Positions 34,301-47,300 of a stretch of 64,000 nt of DNA are shown in pieces (within the stretch, counting starts at the first letter, position 1; each line of letters starts with the position of its first letter). The position numbers and the translations under genes were made by a program. The notes beneath the pieces were generated by a model that searched no databases, was not told the DNA's origin, and saw nothing but the letters and a program-made list of their open reading frames with translations. Source of the stretch: Lineus longissimus (Eukaryota; Nemertea; Pilidiophora; Heteronemertea; Lineidae); contig NC_088321.1 of assembly GCF_910592395.1 (NCBI RefSeq), forward strand, positions 6,944,001 through 7,008,000, read 5' to 3'.

Positions 34301-37300
34301 AAAGATGGGTCTTGAGCATCGTTTTAAATGATGCAAGGCTCTTTGCCTGCCGGACCTCAAAAGGGAGCCCATTCCACAAAACAGCTGCGGAGAATGAGAA
34401 GCAGCACTCCCCATATTTGCTCTGGGCCCTTGGAAGTACTAGTCTATTGTCATCAGCCGACCGAAGGTCTCTTCCTGGCCTATAGATATTGACCAGGCTT
34501 GACAAGTAGCCAGGCGCTATTCCATGCACACATTTGAAAACGTGCATGAGGATTTTATAGTTCACCCTCTGCTCAACCGGCAACCAGTGGAGCTCACGTA
34601 GTACAGGGAAGATGTGGTCTCGACGCTTGGTGCGCGTGATGATGCGGGCCGCCACGTTCTGCACCCTCTGCAACTTGTTCATAAGGTCTTTTGAAATGCC
34701 ATAGAGCAGTGAATTGCAGTAATCCAGCCTTGATGTGACTAGGCCGCACACTAGTGAACGGGTTGCAGCAGTGTTGAGATACTGACGAATCAGTCCAATA
34801 TTCCTTAGTTCGGCGTAGGCAGACCTACAGACAGCATTCACCTGTGCTTCCATGTTCATTTTCTTGTCAAACATCACCCCCAAATTTCTTACGCATGCCA
34901 CAGAGTCAATGATAGAGTCACCAACATTCACCGAAACGTGATCCAGGGTCTTGGAACAATGAGTGGATGCAAAGAGTGCCACCTCCGTCTTGTCGTCGTT
35001 CTTTTTCAGCATGTTCTCCTTCAACCAGGAACCATTGTCAGTAATGCATAAGTCAAGACAGTCAAGTGTAACTTCCTGTGCTTGTGGGATCCCCGGATTA
35101 AAAGAGTGATAAAGCTGTGCATCGTCTGCATAAAAATGATGACCTGGGCCATGGTTTCTTGTTATGTTGCCGAGTGGTTTTGTGTACATGAAGTACATTT
35201 TTGGGCCCAACACCGACCCCTGCGGAACACCATATTTTAAGAGAACGGACGTAGATCTTTGACGATCAATAACGACAGTCTGATACCTGTCATCAAGATA
35301 TGATGCAATCCAGGCAAGAGCAGAGCCAGTGATGCCAAATAACTGTTCAAACCTTTTTTAGAAGGATCTTATGGTCAATGGTATCGAAGGCTGCAGAGAG
35401 GTCGATCATGACAAGCACTGTCACATCACCCCTGTCCAAACTACCAAGGATGTCGCTCTGAACCCTTAGTAGAGCGGTCTCTGTTGAGTGACATCTTCGG
35501 TAGGCGGACTGCATTTCTTCATGCAGCGAGTTGGACAGGAGGTGATGTTCGAGGCGGACATCAACGACCTTCTCCACAACCTTCGACACTAAGGGTAGGT
35601 TTGACACAGGGCGGTAGTTTTTGAGAATGTCAGAGTCCAGACTTGGCTTCTTTAGTAGAGGCCGAATGAGCGCAGATTTAAAAGCGCGGGGAACACAGCT
35701 AGCTTTTAGCGATGCATTTATTATGGCAGTCAGTATTGGAAGCAGTTCATCAATGCAGGGTTTAAGAAGCCATGTTGCAACTGGATCCAGTTCACAGGAT
35801 TTCGAGGGGGATTTCATCACAATCCTTCTGACCTCCTCCTCTGTGGCTGGTGGCAAATTCATGCAGCATTACTAACCTGACTTAGTTCTTCTCCTTGCCC
35901 TCCTTTCAGTGCGTGCAATCTGGAGGTTTAGGCGAGCAACCCTTCTTCAATTGGCCTGAAATTGAACATTTCATAGGGTCAAGAAACTGTGTGGAATAAT
36001 AGAAATGAAACAACACTGGAAAATAATCGCTCGCATATTTCGACCAATTCAATTAGGTCTAATCGCCAACGTTCTTGTCTAATGCAGATATTGGAGGCAG
36101 AGAGACCCCCCCCTCTACGGGCTGAATCTCTGCGGAGTACATTGCTTGCCTGAAGTTCCTTAAAAACAATTTTCTGATTTGTCACCATACTGAATATCAG
36201 ACCAATCCCACTTTTAAAGGAACCTTCCTCATTAACAATGCCACAACGCTCCGGCAACAATAGCTGGTACAGCATTTTGGGTATAGAGGGGTAATAGCTG
36301 ATAATCATGGATTTGCATCTTACCTTTTCACCATCTACAATCATACTTTCCATATATTCCATATCTTGAATAACACGAATGTTTTCGGTTGCTGTTCTTG
36401 GATGGTGCTGCAAGGCAAGAAACACGTCTCATCAGAGAAATGTTAAACATTATTCAACTGTTAGTGTTCAGTTCACTCTGTCTGAGTAAACGAAACTATA
36501 ACATTCATCTTACAAATTGTCTCATCAAGATCACCTCAAGCACATCCTTTAAAGCTGACCTGCATGCTTTCTCAGTGACAAATTGGCCAGAATAAAAACA
36601 CCAACAGGTACTTTCTCGACCTTTGGCCCCTGGTGGCCAGAAGGTGAATCATATGAGGTCATTTTCCGTGTCTGAGTAGCGGTCACCAAGGAATGTGTAT
36701 GTGTACCAAGTTTCACGTCAATTGCTTCAGCGGAAACGAAACATGCCACCCATGCCTAACGTTGACGGACGACATTATTTATAGTGTGTCATTGTAAAGG
36801 CTCACAGGTGGGCCAAAAAATGAGGTATTCTCAATTCAATACCTGTTCAGCTATCACAACAGTGTCATCCATCTCTATGTCTGGGTCACCGGCAAAATCT
36901 CTCATCTCCAGCTGAAACAGAGATTTATGCCAAATTTATTTGCTACTGTGCAAAGTCTGCCAGGAAGAAAATGAATCATAGCATCCTGTCAGTGTCATAG
37001 AATGATCGGATAGAATTATTTAACTTGAACATGTTGAAGATACTGCATGCTTCAGAGATTATCATCAGGAATCAGGATATACACAATACATGTATCATAC
37101 AATGATACATAGATACTGTGTCTGCGGGTTTTAGCCGGTTTCGGGTCGCCTGTACAAAAGACCTGTTTTACCTGTAATAGACCTATGTAAAGTGACATAC
37201 CGAGCACCGGCTAAAACCCACGGACACAGTATGTTAGTAATGTGACCTAAGGACATCCTAAAATCTATTTCAAAATGGTTTAAATTGAAATGGTCCATAG

Positions 37301-40300
37301 ATCATGGGCTTACCTGTGGACCAACTAAATGAAGAGAACAAGACCAACAGACAGTGTTAATATTGACTCATATATTATTATTGCCTACCATAGCCATCTC
37401 AACTAGCAAAGGTGAGGTTCTCATACATGAAGTACATCAGCACATCCATTGTATGTAATACTATGCATCAGAAACAACCTGGTGAGTCATGGTCACTAGA
37501 ACTGAGATTTACGCCTGTAACCAGGTTGGGTACTGACAGTGATACATAGTACTGGTGCTGAAGAAAAACCCCGCTGCACATGTGGTGCTACTTCAGATCA
37601 TATTCAGTACACTTATACTCACCACTACTTCGCCTCCAGCTGGCGTGCTAGCAGCAAGGGCCATGGTTGAACTATTAGTATCAGTGAAGAGGGAGCTTGC
37701 TTGACGTCTAGATCTAGATGCCTGACTAGAAGTCGTAGCAGTGGGGATAGAGCTTTCCTGGCGTCTAGATGCCCGAGTGGACACCTGAAATATGTTTAAA
37801 AGAAAGAATGATCAGCAAAAAGCATTGTTACAAGTACTGCTCAATGCTGATAGGCCAAGGAAATGTGGCACATGAGGGTATAGAAATTCCAGCAGTGCTA
37901 CTGCATACAGTGAGTACTCATTTGACTTCAAAATCTTCACTCAGTTTTTCTAACCAGGTGTGCTCATCCCACTTAGCTCAGAATCAGGTGCATCAACATC
38001 TCCACCAAGATCAGGAAGGAAATCGTCTACCGGTAATTCAGGCCCACTACGCCCATTGTCCTTAAAATACAAAAACAAAGTTATTGTTAAAATCAACAAA
38101 TTATTGGAAATCAACAATGAAGTTCATGGTTTGAAGCCGCCAAAATGTGTGATCATCATTTTGCAAGGATTGTTGTAATCTTATAAGTACTGAACTCATA
38201 AAGCAGTATACAATGGGTGAGGTGAAGTCTTGGAGTTGAGAAAGTGTAAGGTGTTGGTGCTACACCTACCTTCACCATGGTAACACCATCACTACACCAA
38301 CACTTGACATTCCTGATATTCTTGCTGCAGTGTAGTCATGAACAACACTGCCCCACCATGGCCAAAGGAAGTACTAGTAACTGACATTTATTACTTGTCG
38401 AGAAAAATGTTGAAAAACATAAACAGCCTGTGCTTTTGAATGTAATGACAAACCTCCCTGATAAGCCTGGTAAGCTTAGCTCAGTTTGACCTAGATTGAC
38501 CTAGATTGTCAGTTACTTCTTTTGCCATGGTGGGACAGAACAGCTTTCTGGCCTGATAATTGCATAACCATAGTTTAACTTACTTGTAATGGTGCTTCAA
38601 TTCTGGTATCACTTCTTGATCTTCGACTTCGATGAAGTTGAAGTCGGATGCGAGGACGTGATTGGGGACGAGGTCTTTCAGATGCAGCCTGCCTCTACAA
38701 TGACGAAGAAATTGCTCAAAAGATGTTCAAACGGTGACCTTGACTAGATCTTCAGACATTTTCAGAAGTGTTCACTTCAGGAAAAATGTGTAGTCCTAAA
38801 AAGAGTACAAATCCGGCTCAAATACAATTGTTTCCAAATTCTAGAGATTGCAGACTTGGCAATGCAGATATAACATATTTCCCAACATTTCAAAAAATAC
38901 AGTGTAGGTAATATGTCAAGGAATAGAAAACAAAAGTTCCAAAATGCAGGGGAATCTATCACTCCTCTGGTCCCAAAAAAGTCTTTTCCTCTCAAGTTAG
39001 TTACCAAATATTCAATCAAAATGCAGGGGAATCTATATCACTCCTCTGGTCCAAAAAAGTCTTCTCCTCTCAAGTTAGTTACCAAATATTCAATCAAAAT
39101 GCAGGGGAATCTATCACTCCTCTGGTCCCAAAAAAAGTCTTCTCCTCTCAAGTTAGTTACCAAATATTCAATCAAAATGCAGGGGAATCTATCACTCCTC
39201 TGGTCCCAAAAAAAGTCTTCTCCTCTCAAGTTAGTTACCAAATATTCAATCAAAATGCAGGGGAATCTATCACTCCTCTGGTCCCAAAAGAGTCTTCTCC
39301 TCTCAAGTTAGTTACCAAATATTCAATCAAAATGCAGGGGAATCTATCACTCCTCAAGTCCCAAAAAAGTCTTCTCCTCTCAAGTTAGTTACCAAATATT
39401 CAATCAAAATGCAGGGGAATCTATCACTCCTCTGGTCCCAAAAAAGTCTTCTCCTCTCAAGTTAGTTACCAAATATTCAATCAAAATGCAGGGGAATCTA
39501 TCACTCCTCTGGTCCCAAAAAAAGTCTTCTCCTCTCAAGTTAGTTACCAAATATTCAATCAAAATGCAGGGGAATCTATCACTCCTCTGGTCCCAAAAAA
39601 GTCTTCTCCTCTCAAGTTAGTTACCAAATATTCAATCAAAATGCAGGCGAATCTATCACTCCTCTGGTCCCAAAAAAGTCTTCTCCTCTCAAGTTAGTTA
39701 CCAAATATTCAATCAAAATGCAGGGGAATCTATCACTCCTCTGGTCCCAAAAAAGTCTTCTCCTCTCAAGTTAGTTACCAAATATTCAATCAAAATGCAG
39801 GCGAATCTATCACTCCTCTGGTCCCAAAAAAGTCTTCTCCTCTCAAGTTAGTTACCAAATATTCAATCAAAATGCAGGCGAATCTATCACTCCTCTGGTC
39901 CCAAAAAAGTCTTCTCCTCTCAAGTTAGTTACCAAATATTCAATCAAAATGCAGGGGAATCTATCACTCCTCTGGTCCCAAAAAAGTCTTCTCCTCTCAA
40001 GTTAGTTACCAAATATTCAATCAAAATGCAGGCGAATCTATCACTCCTCTGGTCCCAAAAAAGTCTTCTCCTCTCAAGTTAGTTACCAAATATTCAATCA
40101 AAATGCAGGGGAATCTATCACTCCTCTGGTCCCAAAAAAGTCTTCTCCTCTCAAGTTAGTTACCAAATTTTCAATCAAATTCGAAGTGCAGGTGTAGTAA
40201 AATGACAAATGCGGCACCTTCAAAAAGAAGAGTAGTAGCCTACCTGATTATGACTAATATCAGGTTTTCACCTGCTTCCTCCTCCTGGACAGTTTCCTGA

Positions 40301-40868
40301 AGAATAATATCTCTGGTTACACTATGAAGACTTCAAGACCACTAGAGGCCCTAAATGACAATCAGCCAATCACCACGCAGAGATGTTGCGCAATGTTCTC
40401 ATTAGCCAACCACCACCTCAAGAAGAAAGAGATTTATGTATTGGAATCGTACTGACAGATCAATGACCTTTACAAACTAAGATTAAGTAACATTTTGGAC
40501 AGCCAGTGTAGATATTTAGATAGGCTTAAAGAAACATTGTTTTTTTTGGGATAGTCTAGTTGGCACAACTATTCGTGAAATGCATAAGTTTAATGCATGC
40601 CTGAAAATACTTACGCTCTGACAGATGTAAGTTCATCCTTCTTGAATTTTGTGAGGAGAACAGCAAATCGATCGACAATGCCTCTTTCAGTTGCATCCTT
40701 TTTTTCTTGTCCCTCCCCGGTGAAATAAAAATTAAAGTTCTGAAGCACTTCTTTCCACTTTGACGGTTCAGAGAAAGGGTTGATGGCTACAATCTCTTTT
40801 AGAAGCGCTACATCCTTCACCATAGTGAACTTATAAATCTTCCTTTGTTGAGGAGCCGTAGACATTTT
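31329..40868 (-). CDS. Myb/SANT - Arg/Ser-rich - UBX - HECT (N-lobe) protein, 3' end missing
   Basis: Exons: 40,868-40,615; 40,296-40,272 (25-nt microexon); 38,694-38,584; 37,784-37,623; 36,911-36,843; 36,407-36,324; 33,394-33,272; 32,869-32,708; 32,173-32,086; 31,831-31,329. Donors and acceptors fit GT-AG and all phases agree. Start MSTAPQQRKIYKFTMVKDVA at 40,865. Domains in order: a Myb/SANT-like helix bundle (KDVALLKEIVAINPFSEPSK); a basic/RS linker; a UBX domain split over two exons ('QVKFVCPETNLTRRF' ... 'LFYFVEGTSKVQGCELMLA' ... 'RTSNTTLHI'), a fold that usually binds p97/VCP; an acidic linker; and a HECT N-lobe ('INVTFEGENIAEDMDGLSRE', 'SHAYVLLGYFPMSLC'). HECT proteins transfer ubiquitin through a Cys in the C-lobe, which was not found downstream of 31,329. 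Similar proteins are annotated as G2E3-like in fish and invertebrates. A possible extra exon at 38,060-37,955 would break the phase and is left out. Confidence 0.7.
34160..35875 (-). pseudogene. 5'-truncated CR1/L2-like LINE (reverse transcriptase), in the UBX-HECT gene intron
   Basis: 35,862-35,347 encodes RT blocks 'LLKKPSLDSDILKNYRPVSN', 'VTVLVMIDLSAAFDTIDHKI'. 35,344-34,281 continues with 'YGVPQGSVLGP', the catalytic 'HFYADDAQLYHSF', thumb and C-terminal parts ('LWNGLPFEVRQAKSLASFKT'). A 1-nt frameshift in an A-run near 35,350 separates them. The endonuclease and ORF1 are absent (5' truncation near 35,875). The 3' end has a short UTR and a GTATGTATGTA microsatellite at about 34,180-34,212. 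It lies in the intron between 36,324 and 33,394, same strand as the host gene. Confidence 0.9.
36600..36825 (-). mobile_element. GCTCACC...GGTGAGC repeat family, fragment
   Basis: On the minus strand it contains 'GCATGTTTCGTTTCCG', 'GTGAAACTTGGTACACAT' and 'CCACCAGGGGCCAAAGG', the landmarks of the 18.1 and 23.2 kb copies. A single unit, in an intron of the UBX-HECT gene. Confidence 0.6.
37116..37229. mobile_element. 114-bp hairpin MITE flanked by TA
   Basis: CTGTGTCTGCGGGTTTTAGC at the left and its near-inverse GCTAAAACCCACGGACACAG at the right, with TA on both sides (37,114-37,115 and 37,230-37,231). Intronic. Confidence 0.85.
38348..38538. mobile_element. Hairpin MITE, ends CTG.CCCACCATGGC
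   Basis: CTGCCCCACCATGGCCAAAG at the left is matched by CTTTTGCCATGGTGGGACAG at the right, with AACTGACA/TGTCAGTT also paired. About 190 bp. Just upstream, 38,250-38,310 is rich in ACACC/GGTGT palindromes. Confidence 0.75.
38936..40180. repeat. 78-bp satellite, about 16 copies, intronic
   Basis: The unit contains AAATGCAGGGGAATCTATCA, 'CTCCTCTGGTCCCAAAAAAG' and 'TCAAGTTAGTTACCAAATAT'. Copies are nearly identical, with only G/C swaps ('GGGGAA' or 'GGCGAA') and A-run length changes, so expansion or homogenisation is recent. It lies in the intron between the microexon at 40,272 and the exon at 38,694. 78 = 3 x 26, so spurious open frames run through it. Confidence 0.95.
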
Positions 40869-41103
40869 CTAAATAAAAAGAGATTCCTATTGTTTATTAC
40901 TCCAAGGCCTAGGCTAGGCCTAAATCCCTAAGAAGCTAAGGCAGTAAGGGTCCCTCTATATATATACTACTCTGCCTATCCGTCCTGTAAAAAACCTGAA
41001 ATCTTGGCTCTCAGAGTAGGGCGTACGAGCTAGATAATGACATATCATATTGTCAAATTTGATCAAAATTTCAAAACAAAAACTTCGGATTTTAATTTAA
41101 AAC

Positions 41104-41340
41104 TTGATCGGTGAGAGGTTGTCCCTAACAGAGAGGTTGTCCTTAATAGAGAGGCTGTCCTTAATAGAGAGGCTTTCCTTAATAGAGAGGGTGTCCTTAA
41201 TAGAGAGGGTGTCCTTAATAGAGAGGCTGTCCTTAATAGAGAGGCTGTCCTTAATTGAGAGGTTGTCCTTAATAGAGAGGTTGTCCTTAATAGAGAGGTT
41301 GTCCTTAATAGAGAGGTGTCCGCTAAGGGAGGTTCCACTG
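41104..41340. repeat. CAGTGGAACC-type MITE end expanded as ~18-bp tandem repeats
   Basis: About eleven copies of a TTAATAGAGAGG.TGTCC-type unit lead to GCTAAGGGAGGTTCCACTG|TA at 41,340. The inner repeat of the MITE has been amplified and the opposite end is not seen. Intergenic or intronic, next to the last seen NEK exon. Confidence 0.8.
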
Positions 41341-41366
41341 TATTTGTAAATAAATATCATCCCTAC

Positions 41367-44300
41367 CTCTGGTAACCGTCGATACATGAGCTCATTGGCA
41401 GACGGTCGGTATTCAGGCTCATGTTCTAACATGTCCTTTATCAGGTTTTTGAAATCTTCTGAATAGTTTCCTTTCACTGGGGCGAACTGGCCCTGGAAGG
41501 TGAATGAAAATAATTTAACTCCTTCAGTGCCAAGGATTTGAGCATTTTCATCACCGAAATCTCACAACAATAATTGTGATACACTCATCGAAATTCTTCA
41601 AAACCTTCGTCGTTTCCCCTGGTTTCCATAAAACAGCAATGATAAGTTGGAGCATATTGGGATTATTTTCTAAAGAGTGGGAGTGGTAATTTTTGCCGAT
41701 TTCCACTATTTTTTACCTAAAATGAGGGGTGGCAGACCCCATCTCACCCTCGCAGTTGAACAATCTATTCAATTAGGACACCCCAGAGCAGAGAAACCAT
41801 ATGAAACACATTTGAGTAGCTGGGGACATCTGGTGTTGTTGTGAGGAACTAAAATACCTGTACCTAGTTTCAGCAAATAGCATCCCGCGAAGTTACTATT
41901 TATATCTCACAAGGTCATTTGCATAAGATATTGATGACATTTTAGTCACGTGACAGTCGGACATCGACACTTATTTCTACGCATTTGAGCTTATTTCAAA
42001 GTCAATTATCTTTGACCCTGCATTGTTTTTAGCATGAATGATACAGAGGGCAGCAGCTGCCGTGACGTCATCTTCGTGGAATGCTATTTTCCTGAACCAC
42101 CAGTAAACTTGAAGAGTGAACCCCTTTAAATTTCTTACCTTCATAATTTTATTGACCAAGGCGGGCAGATTTGATCCCTCGAACGTCTTCTGTAAACAAG
42201 CCATTTCATACAGAATGCAGCCGAGTGCCCAGATGTCTGACTTATCATTGTACTCCTTGCCTTCGCACTGTAATAGAACAAAATGATAACAAAACTGCCT
42301 GATCCGAGTCACCAGGTCGCACGACATGATTTTCTCCGGCCTGAAAGCTCGAGACGGCAGGTCACGTGCTTTCAGGCCGCAGATGATCATCGAGTGCGAT
42401 CTGGATGACAAGGATCAGTCACGAGTGAAGTTTTTTAAAATCATATACCACACAGCGCAAAAAATATCAAGAAAATGACAATTGTAAAGACAAGGTTTTT
42501 TCATTTTTCACCAAACATTTCTCTTGAAGACATGACTATCTTTTGAGTTGAATGGAGAGCTCTCCATCAGCACTTTCTGATGGTACCATTAGTTAACCTA
42601 TCGACATCCCCATTCTTTGGAAAACTCTCAACGAGCACTTTCTAATGGTACCATTGTAAACCTACTGACATGTTAACCATTCATAGGAAAGCTCTCAACG
42701 AGCCCTTTATGGTACCATTTGTAAACCTATTGACATGACCATTCTTTGGAAAGCTTTCAATGATCACTTTTTTGCAGTACCATTTGTAAACCTGTTGACA
42801 TGACCATTGATTCGAAAGCTCTCAATGAGCACTTTCTGATGGTACCATTTGTAAACCTACTGACATGACCATTCTTTGGAAAGCTCTCAATGAGCACTTT
42901 CTTATGGTACCATTTGTAAACCTATTGACATGACCATTCATTGGAAAGCTCTCAATGAGCACTTTCTGATGGTACCATTTGTAAACCTATTGACATGACC
43001 ATTCACTGGAAAGCTCTCAATGAGCCCTTTCTTATGGTACCAATGTAAATCTACTGACATGACCATTCATTGGAAAGCTCACAATGAGCACTTTCTATTT
43101 AGAGACTCACCATTTCAGGGCTGATATAATAAGGCGTTCCAAGCACTGTATTCGCTCCTTTATCAGTTGTTGACATTATCTTTGAGATTCCAAAGTCGCC
43201 GACTTTAACAACGCCCTCTTTTGTCAGGAAGATGTTGGCCGTTTTCATATCCCTGGAGAAATTATCAAAATCATTTTTTTAGTAGGAGAAGTTACTCAAG
43301 AAAATGCAGACCGACACTAACGAAATCAACAGCTTTCCTGAAAGGAAGGAAATAAAAGAGTGGAAATATCAAAGTCTGTCCAATTTGTCCGATTATCAAA
43401 AAATGTCCGTGGTCAACTACCAGTTTACTTTTCACCATTTACTTGCCCGACCGTCCGGAATATCATATCAAAATTTCAGATTCACAACCCCATGCAGTAT
43501 TTGATGCGTCGCGGTCAAACATTGACAATTTTACTGCTAAAAGGCTTAAAGTGATACTATGATGTGATTTACAACTTTGCGGAAATACGTCCGTTTTTAA
43601 TTGTTGATCACAAATGCAAAGCTCAAATTTTCCATTTTTGATTAGATTTATTATAAAATCGCTGTTTTAATCGCGTCAGACTGGCCAACTGCCGAAGTCG
43701 TTTCGAAAAACCCGCACTAAGTCACGTGACCTCATGACGTCACAACATGAACAAGTCAGACCGTCGAATATTTTTCTATTTGCTCTAGGAAGAAGCTTTA
43801 TCCGCAGTAGTTCGCGTACGCTCTGGAAAATCTACGTCTATCAATCCCTTAGGCCTAAAAGCATCTAATACAAACTGTGTGGGCTTTGGCCATGCATGCA
43901 CCTGCAGCAGAGACGCAAGAGCAAAAGGGCCTGGGTTTAATCCTGGGGAGAGCCCAGGATTGTATTTCAGGATGAACCGGCATGGCTTTCGAGGAACGTA
44001 AATTCCTGGTTCTTCACAGTCCATCGAATGAGATGTTAAACCAAGGTTCCTTGTATCTGATGTCTATGCCAGGGCAGGTTAAATACCCCACCAAGTGAGA
44101 AACATGAGTAGCTTGCGTGGACTCTACCTCTGGCCGAAGTTGGAGTCACTAGGCCAATAAACCCAATTGGTGCACAACCGTAGTGGCACGCATAAACGCT
44201 CATCCTGCCTCGGAGGAGGAATACTCCCTGGAGAAAATCACCTCCAAGGGCAGAGTGAATGCTGAAGAGGAAGAAGAAGGGACAACACTCGACCGCCGAT

Positions 44301-47300
44301 AGGGAGATTGGTGTTTTTCTGGTGTATTACGCTGGCAAAAATGCCCAGTTAGGTGGCACTGTCTTAACCTTGTTGGTCCGACACATTCAAAACATTCAGG
44401 GAGGACACTAAATGTGGCCCACCACGGCAAAATGGGTCGCATGTCTCACAGAAGATGAGCCTAAAATGACACATAAGAGTCGTGTCCACTACATAAAACG
44501 CCAGTGTTGGTCCGGAGTTTTTGCGCTTACACCTGTTAATTTTCCCCTGGAAAACGCCAGTGCTAGAAAACGCCGGTGTTTTCTTGTCACGGCGATGGAT
44601 TCAGGGCTAAATGGGGGCTAATTTAAGCACGGCGTTTTATACATAGTGTAATCACAAAAACGCCGGCATTAGTAAGTTTCTACACTCGGCGACAGGCGGC
44701 GTGGTTACCACTGCGCATTTTGTGTCGGTCAATTGCGACTCCAACAATAACAAAAAATCGGAGAGTTCTACAGGAATTTCATATACACCACGCCATCTGT
44801 CGCCGTGTTCAGTATCTGTTTCCATGTAGTGGAAGTCCTCGCCGTGTCTTCTCCGGGCATTGTCTGGTTCGGAGTATCCCCGGGTTTAAAAACGCCAGGG
44901 TTTTCCATGTTGTGGACGTACTACTATTATAGAAGAAATCGACTTCACATAAGGCAGACAATAGTGAAATAAACAACCAGTCCGTCTCAACCTGTCAAGC
45001 TTGAAGCGACATGTGACTCATTTTGCTGTGGTGGGCCACAAATACTAAAATAGATCACAGATACACTGGCAAAATTTGGCGAGTAAAATTTATATAAATT
45101 TTATATAAAATTCGACTTCTCTAAATTTGATATATAGAAAACTTTGCAGAGACTACCTGTGTAGTATGTTATGTTCGTGAATGTGACGAATGGCTGCCAC
45201 CATCTGTTGGAAGATTTCTAGTATTTCCTTCTCGTCCAGTGGAGCGTCCCTATGAGAGAGGTATTGAGCTAGCATCCTGGAAAAAGGAATCGAGGAAAAT
45301 AAAAAATTGCAACTTTTTACATGAGCATAGCGCTTTATAATGCAGAACAGCCTCAAAGCACTTTATATTATCTACAGAACATAGAGATATTAATAATAAT
45401 GATAATAATCATGAGACTTATATAGCGCTAAATCTAACTGGTTTCAGTCGCTCAAAGCACTTCACATTATTATCACTAACAGTCTCAGAGCACTTGATAT
45501 TTTTTACAGAACATAGAGATATTAATAATAATGATAATAATCATGAGACTTATATAGCGCTATTAAATCTAACTGGTTTCAGTCGCTCAAAGCGCTTCAC
45601 ATTATTATCCCTAACAGTCTCAGAGCACTTTATATTTTTTACAGAACATAGAGAATAATAATGATAATAATCATGAGACTTATATAGCGCTAAATCCAAC
45701 TGGTGTCAGTCGCTCAAAGCGCTTCACATTATTATCCCTAGCTATTGGCCTGAACATTCGTGTTTCAAGCTCGACTCTCTGGAAGTATCACAGGTCCGAG
45801 CTGCAGCTATACAGCGCTCAGGACTAACATTCAGTTTGTCATCACTGTCAGCGAGGTACCCATCTACTCCTTGGTGAAGAGAAGCAAGTGAGGTAAAGTG
45901 CCTTGCTCAAGGACACAAAGGCGAAAGATAATCTTCAGAAAAGTTCAGGGTTTTCATGACGAGTCAATAAGTAAACAATTTTGGAACGAGATGCGAGTTG
46001 ACTTTGTCGATGATTAAAGGCCTACGCGGTTCGTAAAAGAATTTGAATTTGTAATTGAATTTGAAAACTTTAATTGCGTAAATACAAACTGAATATAAAT
46101 TTCAACACTGCCGTTGTGTAGACTGATGTACAAATACAGTGGAACCTCCCTTAGCGGACACCTCTCTATTAAGGACAACCTCTCTATTAAGGACAACCTC
46201 TCTATTAAGATCGTGTCAAAAATCAGACGACTTGCCTGAAGTATCTGAAAATACAGGTAAGTACAGTAGAACCTCCCTTAGCGGACACCTCTCTATAAAG
46301 AACACCCTCTCTATTATATCAGAAATTGCACAACTTGCCTAAAGTACAGTAGAACCTCTCTATTGAGGACACCTCTCCACAAAGGACACCCTCTCTATTA
46401 TATCAGAAATTGCACACCTTGCCTAAAGTACAGTAGAACCTCTCTATTGAGGAAACCTCTCTATAAAGGTCACCCTCTCTATTATATCAGAAATTGCACA
46501 CCTTGCCTAAAGTACAGTAGAACCTCTCTATTGAGGACACCTCTCTATAAAGGACACCCTCTCTATTATATCAGAAATTGCACACCTTGCCTAAAGTACA
46601 GTAGAACCTCACTATTGAGGACACCCTCAGGACTGACAAGTGCTGTCCTTATTAGAGAGCTGTCCTGATTAGAGAGGTCAAATTGAATGCTCACAACCAA
46701 TTCTTGACCAAAAGTAGTGTCCTATATAGAGAGGTTGTCCTTAATGGAGAGGTGTCCGCTAAGCAAGGTTCCACTGTATGTGAAAATAAGTAACAAAATG
46801 GTTTAAATAAAATAAGTGCAAATTTGACATTTTTCAATATTTGGCTGAAAATTGGGTCTTTTTCACACTTTGTCCAATTCTCACAAAGTAAGTAAAATAT
46901 TGAGTTGAGAGTCCAGCGTCAACTAGGACACTATCAGATCTATTATAAACAATATTGGGCAATGTTTTCATGAAAGTAGGAGGAAACATACGCTATTGAA
47001 GAGAGTCACCCTCTCTGTTTCTGAGTGTACCCGTACGGAATGGGAATCGAACCTGGGACGTCAGTGGTGACAGGCATTGTTGATTCCACTGCCCCACTCT
47101 GACGGCCGCAGCAAAGTGAGTAGTTTTAGATATTTTTGACTTAAAGGTGTACGGCGTTCGTAATTACTGGTGGTCTAAGAAAATAGAAATGCAGTGATAC
47201 ACAATGCCGGAGTGCAGTTATTATGCATGCAAATTTGTTGAAACTTGGTATTTATAGTATTTGTATATCAGTCTACACAATGGCAATGCAGAAATTTTCA

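Noticed and set aside
37955-38060. Extra exon of the UBX-HECT gene (DNGRSGPELPVDDFLPDLGG)
   Set aside because: Splice sites are acceptable, but it ends in phase 1 and the next exon reads cleanly only from phase 0. The 38,584 to 37,784 join works without it. It may be an alternative exon.
38913-39311. Regular array as a possible CRISPR
   Set aside because: Units are contiguous 78-bp tandem repeats with no unique spacers and lie in a eukaryotic intron.
41097-41477. Open frames with [11 protein letters not shown] or SLIERLSL repeats on both strands
   Set aside because: Translations of an expanded MITE end (18-bp unit). Only the kinase exon at 41,367-41,492 in this stretch is coding.
46985-47110. 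tRNA gene
   Set aside because: A B box is present, but I could not fold a cloverleaf with acceptor and anticodon stems. Better as a tRNA-derived SINE.
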